Shown here: positions 33,765 through 45,194 of the stretch, piece after piece
Numbering within the stretch: the stretch's first letter is position 1
Layout of the letters: each line of letters begins with the position of its first letter
From: Glebionis coronaria
Lineage: Eukaryota; Streptophyta; Magnoliopsida; Asterales; Asteraceae
Direction: 5' to 3'
Length of the DNA stretch: 64,000 nucleotides
Assembly (NCBI GenBank): GCA_025667525.1
Contig: CM046875.1
Location: 123,990,340-124,054,339 of the forward strand
Program-made: the position numbers and the translations under genes
The notes under the pieces: generated by a model
The model's input: only the letters and a program-made list of their open reading frames with translations
Told to the model about the DNA's origin: nothing
Databases searched by the model: none

Positions 33765-36737
33765 TGTAACACCCCATTTTGATAAATGGAATGTCACGCG
33801 TAATTATGGCGTGTCATCAAAGCATGCAAGGTAATATGTAGTAAAACATACATGACCATAGGGAAAACCGGAATCAAACATCGGTTCCCAAACATAAGCC
33901 CAAAACATAACAAAGTAAATGAACTGAATGAAAGACTAAACAAGCATAAATATATGAAGGAAACAGGAAAAGAAGTCTATGGCAGCTTCCATCCTATGCA
34001 TGTCCTCCAAATGCTCGAGTCTTGGGTACCTGCCGTTTTGGGACATGGAAAGGAAAGTAACGGCTGAGCAAAACGCTCAGTGCACGGATATACAATATAG
34101 CATGAAATAGGATAAGCATGTAACATATAACAGCGGAAGACTAAGTTCTGAGTAAACTGGTTAAGTATTAAGAAAACTGGTTTTATAGTTTGAAAAGCCT
34201 TATGTTTATCTTATGAAAACTGTTTTACATAAATATACCATAGCTCATATAGGTCACGAAAAGGTCACGTGCATGAATACTTGGAGGGGTGACCTCATCA
34301 TGCTGATTAGAGGGGATGCCTCAAATCAATATACTGGTTTGGGTAGGAGGGATCAACTCCTTGTGAAGGATGCAAGGCACACACCACATTCACCATGAAA
34401 TACTGAATAAAACATGTAACTAGGATGCACCCATACGCCCCACATGATAAAATAATATGGCCAAAACTGAAAAGGGACGCCACGAGCAATCACTCCGCCG
34501 TGGGGAAGTCATAACATTGGTGCCTCCAATGTTATGGTTATGGTACCTCCATAACTAGGTGAAACTGGTCATGCTTGTATATGGCTATAGATTATGCTAA
34601 TTAAACATAAGCAGTTCAAAACAATAAAACAAATACTGGGGAAAACAGTTGGCTGCATACGGGGAAATACTAATAAGGAAAGAATGTCCATACTGAAAGG
34701 ACGGGAATCCGTACTTCAAGTCCAGTGAATGAACGGAAGAGAGAATCCTACTTCTGGATCACTAACGCTACATGAATACACACGTGTATAAGTATCGAAT
34801 CACTGAATACGTACTGGGTTTTATGTCTCATCTTAGCTTACTTGGTATGTTTTAGGTCATGGTTTACTGTTTAAAGCCTTAAACTGTGTTTATCTTGTAT
34901 TCTGATTAATCTAATTAAGTATTACTGGTATTTCATGTATTATTATACTTACTGTGTAATAATAAGTAACTTTCCAAAAATAGCAGGTTTCCAAAAATAG
35001 AAAGTTTCCAAAAATAGAAAGTTTCCAAAAATAGAAAGTTACCAAAAATAGAAAGTTTCCAAAAATAGAAAGTTTCCAAAAATTGAAAGTTTCCAAAAAT
35101 AGAAAGTTTCCTAAAATAGAATTTACTGCTTAAAATAGATTAGTTTCTAAAAATAGAAAGTTTCCAAAAATAGATTAGCTGCCTTAATTAAATAAGTTTC
35201 CATATATAGAAGGTTTCCATGATTAGATTAGCTGCCTGAAATAGATAGATTTCCATATATAGAAGGTTTCCATTAATAGATTAGTTGCCTTATTTAATTA
35301 AGTTTCTATAAATAGAAGTTTCCATATTTAGAATTAAGCTGGTTACATAAGCTAACTTATAAGTCTAAGTGTTTAAAAGCTTATTTCTTAAGTCATAAGA
35401 TATAGTGTATAGTTTAATTATTATTTCATGTATTTAATTAAACTATAGGTTAAGCATTTTAATTAAAGTATAACATGTTTTAATTAAAATGGAATGAAAT
35501 ACTTAGGTTAAAATGTGTATTATTATTATTAATAACATAACCTAAGTCATGTCTAAATTAATTAATTATAGGCATGTTTTAAATAATTAATTAATTATAA
35601 CTTATAACATAAAATACTTAGGTTAAATTAATATCATGCTAAATTAATAATTAAAATAACCTAAGTCATGATTTAATTAATATCTCATGTTATTAATTAA
35701 TTTATATCCTAAGTTCATAATTCATAAAAATTAACATGTAGCATAAATCATGATTTAACCAACGAACCATGAATCGGGCATGAACTCGACACCGTACCCC
35801 GAGCCAAACTCGGGGTACTTGTGCCCCCTTGCAGCCGTGGGTCCCACATGCACCAACCAAGACCAAAAATGGTCTTGGTGGTGGCGGCTAAAAGCAAACC
35901 GAACCCCCCCCCCTCGGGTTGGTTATGCTAGTCGGCTAAAACAAACACCCTTTTATATCATCCTTTGATTTTAATTTACCCCAAAACATGTTAGATCAAT
36001 GTTTAGTTATCATGTTTTAATAAGAATAATAATAACATGTTCATGAAAATAATCAAAGATTTAAAAGAATTAAAAAGAAAGGTTTAGAATGATATACCAA
36101 TACGTAGATTGAAGAATGATGAACAAACACGGTTTCTAGCACTTGTTTTTAATGTCAAAAATCAACGACACCTTCCTATGGTGTTGTTATGGGTGGCGCC
36201 ACAAGGAGGAACAAGGAGGAGAAGGAGAAAAATCTTTTAGGGTTTTATGTTTATTTTCTTAAAAAGTGAAAATGAATGTATTTTTCCCTTAACCCCTTGT
36301 TTAGTAAAAATGATAGGCTAGGCCCATTCTCTTCCTAAATTCGTGTATATGGGGCCCACAAGGGGTAACCCAAATGTTTTCCGTGTCCCGATGTTTCGTG
36401 TTCGTTCGTGGTTAAACGTGTTCGTGTTTAAAGTGTTTCTGTTTATTTTATCATGTAGTTTATCGTAATCTTAACGCTCGTAATTATATTATATGTATTT
36501 ACGTAATTATTCTAGTTCGTATTTTAAATGGTGATCATGATTTAATTATGTTCCCGTGAAATACTTATTAACTGCTTATCATGAGTTCGTACGTAAACGA
36601 TACTTATCATGTTATACACGTATGTACTTACTTGATTAATAGCACATGAATGTGATCAATACTGAATAAGGTAAGTTTTAATCTAGGACGTACGATCTTA
36701 AGGGCACTATTCATGGTAAAAGCATGCGGGTTTTACA
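33765..36737 (-). repeat. Element F 3' LTR (2.97 kb)
   Basis: TGTAACACCCC...GGGTTTTACA. By eye it differs from the 5' LTR at roughly 25-30 positions plus small indels. The 17-bp array at 34970-35135 has one unit fewer than its partner. Confidence 0.95.
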
Positions 36738-36756
36738 ATTCTTCCCCCCTAAAAAG
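36738..36756 (-). other. Element F polypurine tract
   Basis: The minus strand reads CTTTTTAGGGGGGAAGAAT, directly next to the 3' LTR. Confidence 0.9.
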
Positions 36757-37842
36757 AATAATTCGTCCCCGAATTATAGATAACGTAACTGGAAGCGAAA
36801 CATACCCGAATAAACTGGAAAGGTATGCAAAATAACGGAAATGAAGGTGACATGGTAGAAGGGAACGTGGAACGTGACCTGTCTTGAAAAGACATGGAAC
36901 GTGACGTGACTGAAAGGACATATCTAATCGATAAGAGAAAAATGGATAAGAAGTCCGGATGAACTTGTCCGTTTCCAAGTAGCCTCCCTCTTGGAACGGT
37001 TCCTTCAAAAGATCCTGACACTAATGATAAATCTTGGTCCTCCTGACCTTGACTTGGGATACAAAGAAATTCTTGGTTATCCACGGAAGGTAGATCCCCT
37101 AAATTCGATCGAGGAAAATAAGAGTTAACGTGCAAGGGTAACTGAAACGTTACGATGCAAGACCATCTGACTTAACTGATAATTCGAAACGATGCGCGAG
37201 ACATAAAGAAACGTACTACGTGAAAAATTTTGAACATGATACGTGAAAAATTTTGAATGTGCTACGTGGAGATATGGCGAGTGTAGTATGAGTAAACATA
37301 TCGTGATCCATGATACGTGTAACATATCTTGATCATGATATGAGGACGTGGAATGAACATGACATGTGAGACATATCGTGATCATAGAATATAATGGTGG
37401 TAACACCAAACGCTACAAGGTGAGACGTGGAATATGACGTGAAACGTCTATCTGATGATGGAGAGTTATAATAAACTTGGGTCTGGTCTCTTAAGTTCTT
37501 GCAAACTTCCCAGAATGAGAAACGAAATGAACGTAAAATCGTAAGCCAAAATACGATCCTGAACGTGAATAGTGTCATGAATGTGAGCGCGAAAGCAAGT
37601 CGTGGAAATAGAATGAAGACGTGAAGTAAGTTAGGAGTACAATTACGAATCTTTGTCTGACCCGATAGCTGAGGGATTGCCAAGTGATCGGATGAGCCTT
37701 GGCTGGAACATGTTCGTTCAATCTGTTGGTTCTGAAATCCGTACGGATGTAAGGATTCTGCAGACTTGATCAAACTGTTGGCAATAACCCAGATAGCATC
37801 ATGCTTCCTCTGAGTTTGCTGAAATCTGGTACTAAAATCCAT
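36757..37842 (-). pseudogene. Element F integrase remnant and possible chromodomain
   Basis: Near 37790-37842 the minus strand reads MDFSTRFQQTQRKHDAIWV, a damaged Ty3 integrase core start (intact form has MDFVTGLPRT-x-x-x-HD-x-IWV). Near 36950-37060 a frame reads VKVRR, a stop, then EPFQEGGYLETDKFIRTS. This resembles the end of a chromodomain, where intact elements have an EEATWE-x-E...MR-x-x-YP pattern. Both readings need profile searches. The stretch between is stop-rich. Confidence 0.5.
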
Positions 37843-38364
37843 GGAGATCTTGTCCCTTTTCGATTCACAATTTCATATGATGAAAACATCCCAGTTTGTT
37901 GGTGTCCTATCTTAACCTGTTGGTATGTCAGGTACCTAGATATGAACGTAACTGTATCTTGCTTCGTAGAACTTGATACCTAGGAGTTTGCGAAACTCCG
38001 AGTCTCTGAATCTAGACTTCTCCTAGCGTATAATTTTCTAGAACACCTAATGTAGTGTAGGGTTCTCTCCTTTACGCATAAGCTGAGTCATGGTAAGATT
38101 AACCAAAGAAACCCATGTGATTCAGTGTGTCACTGTAATCAATCAGAATTGATATTGGAAAAAAATTTCCAGGGTAGAATTTCTCTTGTCATAGAATTTG
38201 CAACATAGTGCAGATATGGCCTTCCTGTTCTTCTCTAGGCTTAGAGGAAATCAGGTTATCCTCAATGAAAACGCTGATGAATTTGTTTAGGAGTTCATGG
38301 AACTCAATTTATTAAGTCCATAATGCGGTTGGAGCATTGATGAGACTAATTCTAAATCATACAT

Positions 38365-38600
38365 TTAGCATGACCGAGTCGTGTACGAATAGCAGTCATG
38401 GACATATCCTGCTTTTTCACTCGTCATTGTTGGCAGCATGATCGTGAGTTCGATCTTGGAAAAGTGATTAACACCATACGGTTGATTGGACATGTTGTCA
38501 ATATGTGGAGGAGAATAACGGTCATGAATGGTGATTTGTTTAAGTCGACGGTAGTCGACACATAATCTCATGGTACCATCCTTCTCCTTGAAGGTTCTTC
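38365..38600 (-). pseudogene. Element F reverse transcriptase remnant
   Basis: MRLCVDYRRLKQITIHDRYS and the following HIDNMSN...FSKIEL match the C-V-D-Y-R-x-L-N and F-S-K-I-D-L blocks of Ty3 RT. The palm catalytic region is missing. Upstream (about 38700-38800) a protease-RT linker like that of element A (APKYIQLDFPSGKSVQII) is still readable. Confidence 0.7.
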
Positions 38601-39337
38601 TGGAGTGTAAGGAACAATTTTGGAATAATCCGTCGGTTATGCGTAAAAGGACCTTAGTAGTCGTGTGTTACTGACAGCTAGAAAATTTTAGCAATTATTG
38701 CTAACACGGCATGTGCTTGGAAAGCATAGATAATTTGTACAGATTTTCCTGATGGAAAATCAAGCTGAATGTATTTAGGAGCCTGAACATCACTGTACAT
38801 AATTATGAATCATAGCATGGTGTGGTGTTCATAGTACATAATTAGGATAAAATTCATCTCGTGTCTGTCCAAGGAAATGCGTTAGCAGCTTGGATCTTAT
38901 CATTAAGCTGAAGGAAAACCTTCGTATGCGTGGGGATACGAAAGGCGTCCTTCATGGTTATGAATATATGAACTATGGTGAAAGAAATGAAAGTGACATC
39001 GGCAACGTGACAGTTCTCACTGATGCGCCGATAATGGTATTGAAATTCTTGTGGCCTGATTAATACATGGCACAACAACATAGATATACCCTTGGAGGGT
39101 ACCCTGAATTTCTTAGAAATGTTCCATAATTAGACGTGAGTCATGTGTCTTGACTCGTGTCTTGAGAAACGTAAGTGTGACATATGCCTTGACTGGTATC
39201 TTGACATGTGTCCTCAGAAAGTATACGTGAGACATGTGTCTTGACTGATGTCTTGACATGTGTCTCGAGATGTGAAACAATTAGAACTACAATATTAGGT
39301 TAAAATGCCAGAATTGGCGGATCGGTTGGACTACTGA

Positions 39338-39613
39338 TCATTTGTATGTCTGATCACGTCCGTGGCCGGAGCCTCGGTTGCGATTTCTAGGATAGTTGCT
39401 GTCATAGTAGTGGTTACTATCATCTTGTCTGTCGATTCCATGACGGTCATTCTCATGACCGTGACTCATGTAACTATTTAGCTGAGTGGCCGGCTGGTAC
39501 TGGTTTGCACTCACATGGCTGAAATGACAGCCGAACGACGTGTGACATGTAACTATGAATTTGGGACAATGATTGATGGGAATTGTCTGATGGTGAAGCA
39601 TCTTCTCGTCCAA
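39338..39613 (-). pseudogene. Element F gag tail remnant
   Basis: An Asn/Arg/His-rich frame (QPATQLNSYMSHGHENDR, NYPRNRNRGSGHGRDQ) corresponds to the Q/N-rich part of element A's gag after its first intron. It shows no intron 2. A pyrimidine-rich TGTCATTTCAG lies just upstream at about 39521-39531 and could be the acceptor of intron 1. No complete gag domain is left. Confidence 0.55.
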
Positions 39614-39649
39614 TTGCTTTGCTCCGACGCCTTTGTCTTCGTCTTTCAG

Positions 39650-40956
39650 GATCTCCAGGTTGTGAACAGCATCAGCATCTCGTAGCGTCTCCCAACATCA
39701 GCAGCATCAACCTTCAGTAACATCTCCAAGCTATGAGCGGCATCGACAATCTTGTAAAATATCAGCAAGTGAACATACACCTTAGGTGATTTAGAATCGA
39801 CTAGCGAATACTCGTGAAGTATTGCAAGTGGAATACACATGGATTAAGGTACATGTAATACACATGAAATACGGTAGGTGGAGTACACATGGAATGCACA
39901 TGAAATGATCGGTATAGGCTCGATCATTTGTCATGATTTAAGGAAAGTAATCCAGTTAAACGGTTAGGAAAACCATCATGATAACCTGGCAGTATTAGCA
40001 TAGACATCATTCTGGTTGCATAGAGAAACGCTAAAGTGTGGTTACACAAAATTCAACGATGATTTGCCTGACAGCATGATCAATGGAAACCAACCATGAT
40101 TATCATGAAAGCATGATTCAAGAAATCTAACAATGTCTTGCAGGACAACGTAAATAACAAAAGAGGCGTGAAACATAATCAACATGAAGACGGAATTATC
40201 ATGAGGAAACATGAAACCATCTATTACGAAGAAGTGTATAACATAATCAGCATGAAACTGAAGTTAACCATGACAGTATGAAGGCATACTTGACATAAAA
40301 ACATAATAACTTATGATGGGACATGAAAAAAAAATAAAAAAATTATGCCAATTTAAATCATGAGAAAAATTTTATGCAAGAAAAACAGTGCATGAATGCG
40401 TAATGTAGTTTATAAAACCTTTATATGTGCGAGGGAACGCCTATGGGTCGGTTCCAAAACAAAAGACATGGCGAGGGGACGCCTATGGGTCGGTCCCAAA
40501 GTTAAAAGTTTCGATAAAAGCACATGCGACTAAATAGGGCCAGTCCTGTACCAACCATTACTTAGTCAAAATTCCTGCAACAGATGACATATGATATAAA
40601 TGCATGAATGCATGAAACATAATAATTAAAAGTCATTGTCAAAACTTAACAGATAAATTTTATGTGAAAATTATGAACTACTGGGGTTCAGTTCACATAA
40701 TCACAGTTCACTAGGAACATCATGCATAGACACTGACACATAACTAAATATGGATGACGGTTGTTCATTCCATATTGGTAAAACGATACTGGTGAAAACA
40801 TCATGGTTAAAACAACAAGGTGCTGAAAACGTAATGGTTAAAACAAAAAGGTGCTGAAAACGTCAATACGTGGAATAACAAGCGTTGACTTAGGAAGCTC
40901 CTGGTGACTACCCACTAGTCACAGGTCAAGTTTTAGAGCCTACAGGTCGAAGCCTT
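39650..40956 (-). promoter_or_regulatory. Element F decayed gag region and conserved leader with twin hairpins
   Basis: From about 40330 to 40956 the sequence is clearly homologous to A's leader. Hairpins lie at 40434-40455 (GGAAC/GTTCC) and 40476-40497 (GGGAC/GTCCC) with the same loop GCCTATGGGTC. Between 39650 and 40330 I see no coding signal, only short repeats such as TACACATGGAAT near 39835-39900. Confidence 0.6.
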
Positions 40957-40969
40957 GGCTCTGATACCA
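40957..40969 (-). other. Element F primer-binding site (tRNA-iMet)
   Basis: The minus strand reads TGGTATCAGAGCC, four bases inside the 5' LTR. Confidence 0.93.
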
Positions 40970-40973
40970 TAAT

Positions 40974-43944
40974 TGTAACACCCCATTTTGATAAATGGAA
41001 TGTCACGCGTAATTATAGCGTGTCATCAAAGCATGTAAGGTAATATGTAGTAAAACATACATGACCATAGGGAAAACCGGAATCAAACATCGGTTCCCAA
41101 ACATAAGCCCAAAACATAACAAAGTAAACGAACTGAATGAAAGACTAAACAAGCATAAATATATGAAGGAAACAGGAAAAGAAGTCTATGGCAGCTTCCA
41201 TCCTATGCATGTCCTCCAAATGCTCGAGTCTTGGGTACCTGCCGTTTTGGGACATGGAAAGGAAAGTAACGGCTGAGCAAAACGCTCAGTGCACGGATAT
41301 ACAATATAGCATGAAATAGGATAAGCATGTAACATATAACAGCGGAAGACTAAGTTCTGAGTAAACTGGTTAAGTATTAAGAAAACTAGTTTTATAGTTT
41401 GAAAAGCCTTATGTTTATCTTATGAAAACTGTTTTACATAAATATACCATAGCTCATATAGGTCATGAAAAGGTCACGTGCATGAATACTTGGAGGGGTG
41501 ACCTCATCATGCTGATTAGAGGGGATGCCTCAAATCAATATACTGGTTTGGGTAGGAGGGATCAACTCCTTGTGAAGGATGCAAGGCACACACCACATTC
41601 ACCATGAAATACTGAATAAAACATGTAACTAGGATGCACCCATACGCCCCACATGATATAATAATATGGCCAAAACTGAAAAGGGACGCCACGAGCAATC
41701 ACTCCGCCGTGGGGAAGTCATAACATTGGTGCCTCCAATGTTATGGTTATGGTACCTCCATAACTAGGTGAAACTGGTCATGCTTGTATATGGCTATAGA
41801 TTATGCTAATTAAACATAAGCAGTTCAAAACAATAAAACAAATACTGGGGAAAACAGTTGGCTGCATACGGGGAAATCCTAATAAGGAAAGAATGTCCAT
41901 ACTGAAAGGACGGGAATCCGTACCTCAAGTCCAGTGAATGAACGAAAGAGAGAATCCTACTTCTGGATCACTAACGCTACATGAATACACACGTGTATGA
42001 GTATCGAATCACTGAATACGTACTGGGTTTTATGTCTCATCTTAGCTTACTTGGTATGTTTTAGGTCATGGTTTACTGTTTAAAGCCTTAAACTGTGTTT
42101 ATCTTGTATTCTGATTAATCTAATTAAGTATTACTGGTATTTCATGTATTATTATACTTACTGTGTAATAATAAGTAACTTTCCAAAAATAGCAGGTTTC
42201 CAAAAATAGAAAGTTTCCAAAAATAGAAAGTTTCCAAAAATAGAAAGTTACTAAAAATAGAAAGTTTCCAAAAATAGAAAGTTTCCAATAATAGAAAGTT
42301 TCCAAAAATAGAAAGTTTCCAAAAATAGAAAGTTTCCTAAAATAGAATTTACTGCTTAAAATAGATTAGTTTCTAAAAATAGAAAGTTTCCAAAAATAGA
42401 TCAGCTGCCTTAATTAAATAAGTTTCCATATATAGAAGGTTTCCATGATTAGATTAGCTGCCTGAAATAGATAGATTTCCATATATAGAAGGTTTCCATT
42501 AATAGTTTAGTTGCCTTATTTAATTGAGTTTCTATAAATAGAAGTTTCCGTATTTAGAATTAAGCTGGTTACATAAGCTAACTTATAAGTCTAAGTGTTT
42601 AAAAGCTTATTTCTTAAGTCATATGATATAGTGTATAGTTTAATTATTATTTCATGTATTTAATTAAACTATAGGTTAAGCATTTTAATTAAAGTATAAC
42701 ATGTTTTAATTAAAATGGAATGAAATACTTAGGTTAAAATGTGTATTATTATTATTAATAACATAACCTAAGTCATGTCTAAATTAATTAATTATAGGCA
42801 TGTTTTAAATAATTAATTAATTATAACTTATAACATAAAATACTTAGGTTAAATTAATATCATGCTAAATTAATAATTAAAATAACCTAAGTCATGATTT
42901 AATTAATATCTCATGTTATTAATTAATTTATATCCTAAGTTCATAATTCATAAAAATTAACATGTAGCATAAATCATGATTTAACCAACGAACCATGAAT
43001 CGGGCATGAACTCGACACCGTACCCCAAGCCAAACTCGGGGTACATGTGCCCCCTTGCAGCCGTGGGTCCCACATGCACCAACCAAGACCAAAAATGGTC
43101 TTGGTGGTGGCGGCTAAAAGCAAACCGAACCCCCCCTCGGGTTGGTTATGCTAGGCGGCTAAAACAAACACCCTTTTATATCATCCTTTGATTTTAATTT
43201 ACCCCAAAACATGTTAGATCAATGTTTAGTTATCATGTTTTAATAAGAATAATAATAACATGTTCATGAAAATAATCAAAGATTTAAAAGAATTAAAAAG
43301 AAAGGTTTAGAATGATATACCAATACGTAGATTGAAGAATGATGAACAAACACGGTTTCTAGCACTTGTTTTTAATGTCAAAAATAAACAACACCCTCCT
43401 ATGGTGTTGTTATGGGTGGCGGCACAAGGAGGAACAAGGAGGAGAAGGAGAAAAATCTTTTAGGGTTTTATGTTTATTTTCTTGAAAAGTGAAAATGAAT
43501 GTATTTTTCCCTTAACCCCTTGTTTAGTAAAAATGATGGGCTAGGCCCATTCTCTTCCTAAATTCGTGTATATGGGGCCCACAAGGGGTAACCCAAATGT
43601 TTTCCGTGTCCCGATGTTTCCTGTTCGTTCGTGGTTAAACGTGTTCGTGTTTAAAGTGTTTCTGTTTATTTTATCATGTAGTTTATCGTAATCTTAACGC
43701 TCGTAATTATATTATATGTATTTACGTAATTATTCTAGTTCGTATTTTAAATGGTGATCATGATTTAATTATGTTCCCGTGAAATACTTATTAACTGCTT
43801 ATCATGAGTTCGTACGTAAACGATACTTATCATGTTATACACGTATGTACTTACTTGATTAATAGCACATGAATGTGATCAATACTGAATAAGGTAAGTT
43901 TTAATCTAGGGCACTATTCATGGTAAAAGCATGCGGGTTTTACA
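40974..43944 (-). repeat. Element F 5' LTR (2.97 kb)
   Basis: It is the partner of 33765-36737. It carries one more 17-bp unit in the array (42180-42345) and lacks about 16 bases near 43908 (ACGTACGATCTTAAG in the partner). The CTTTC duplication follows at 43945. Confidence 0.95.
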
Positions 43945-45194
43945 CTTTCACTCGTCACTGTTGGCAGCATGATCATGAGTTCAATCTTGGAAAAGTGATT
44001 AACACTATAAGGCCGATTGGACATGTTGTCAATACGTGGAGGAGAATAACGGTCATGAATGGTGATTTGTTTAAAAATCGACGGTAGTCGACACATAATC
44101 TTATGTTACCGTCCTTCTCCTTGAAGGTTCTTCTGGAGTGTAAGGGACAATTTGGAATAATCCGTTGGTTATGCGTAAAAGGACTTCAGCAGTCTTGTGT
44201 TACTGACAGCTAGAAAGTTTTAGCAATCATGGCTAACAAAGCACGTGCTTGGAAAGCATAGATAATTTGTACAGATGTTCCTGATGGAAAATCAAGCTAA
44301 ATGTATTCAGGAGCCTGAACATTACTATACATAATTATGAATCGTAGCATGGTGTGTTGTTCATAGTCCATAATTAGGATAAAATTCATCTCGTGTCTGT
44401 CTGAGGAAATGCGTTAGCAGCTTGGGTCTCATCAGTAAGCTGAAGGAAAACCTTCGTATACGTGGGAATATGAAAGGGTCCTTCAGGGTCATGAATATAT
44501 GAAATATGGTGAAAGAAATGAAAGTGACATCGACAACGTAACAGTTCTCACGGATGCGCCGATAATGGTATTGAAATTCTTGTGGCCTGATTAATACATG
44601 GCACAACAAAATAGATATATCCTTGGAGGGTACCCTGAATTTCTTAGTAATGTTCCATAGTTGGACATGATTCATGTGTCTTGACTCGTTTCTTGGAACT
44701 ATAAGCATGACATATGTCTTGACTGGTGTCTTGACATGTGTCTTCATGAGGTATACGTGAGACATGTGTCTTGACTGATGTCCTGACATGTGTCTTGACT
44801 GATGTCTTGACATGTGTCTTCAGAAAGTATACGTGAGACATGTGTCTTGACTGATGTCTTGACATGTGTCTCGAGACGTAAAATAATAGAACTACAATAT
44901 TAGGTTATTATGCCAGACTTGGCGGATCGGTTGGACTACTGATCCTTTGTATGTCTGATCACGTCCGCGGCCGGAGCCTCGGTTGCGATTTCTAGGATAG
45001 TTATGTCATAGTAATGGTTACTATCGTTTTGTCTGTCAGTTCCATGACGGTCATTCTCATGACCGTGATTCATGTAACTATTCAGCTGAGTGGCCGGCTG
45101 GTACCGGTTTGCACTCATATGGCTAAAATGACAGTCGAATGACGTGTGACATGTAACTAAGAATTAGGGACAATGATTGATGGAAATCGTCTGA
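43945..45194 (-). pseudogene. Element D internal 5' part: RT, linker and gag shreds with a tandem array
   Basis: It is collinear with F's 38405-39600. RT shreds (KQITIHDRYSPPRIDNMSN) lie near 43950-44100 and gag-tail shreds near 44936-45118. Between them, at about 44655-44880, copies of TTGACATGTGTCTTGACTGA and close variants are expanded relative to F (39140-39270). Element G starts at 45195. Confidence 0.7.

Larger units (their letters stand above)
33765..43944 (-). mobile_element. Element F: complete but coding-decayed Ty3/gypsy element of the A family (10.2 kb)
   Basis: Two LTRs (33765-36737, 40974-43944), primer site, polypurine tract and a CTTTC target duplication on both sides make this structurally complete. 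It is inserted in its relative D: sequence left of it (GACATGTCCTGCTC) and right of it (ACTCGTCACTGTTGG) is continuous in F's own interior at 38401-38430. The 4.2-kb interior carries only degenerate gag, protease, RT and integrase traces. It probably moved with proteins from an autonomous relative such as A. Confidence 0.95.
14364..45194 (-). mobile_element. Element D: Ty3/gypsy element of the A/F family, split by E, F and G
   Basis: Visible pieces are a 3' LTR (14364-16765 plus 31519-32095), a polypurine tract (32096-32113), an internal 3' half (32114-33764) and an internal 5' part (43950-45194). These are separated by element E inside the LTR, F inside the body (flanked by CTTTC at 33760-33764 and 43945-43949) and then G from 45195. 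The 5' LTR must lie beyond the window. Its coding capacity is decayed to RT and integrase shreds. Bases left of the LTR (ACGAC, 14359-14363) are the candidate target duplication. Confidence 0.85.

Noticed and set aside
34911..35096. ORF rich in W-K-L-S-I-F-G-N-F, also at 42120-42305
   Set aside because: It is the 17-bp LTR array read antisense; frame and length follow repeat number.
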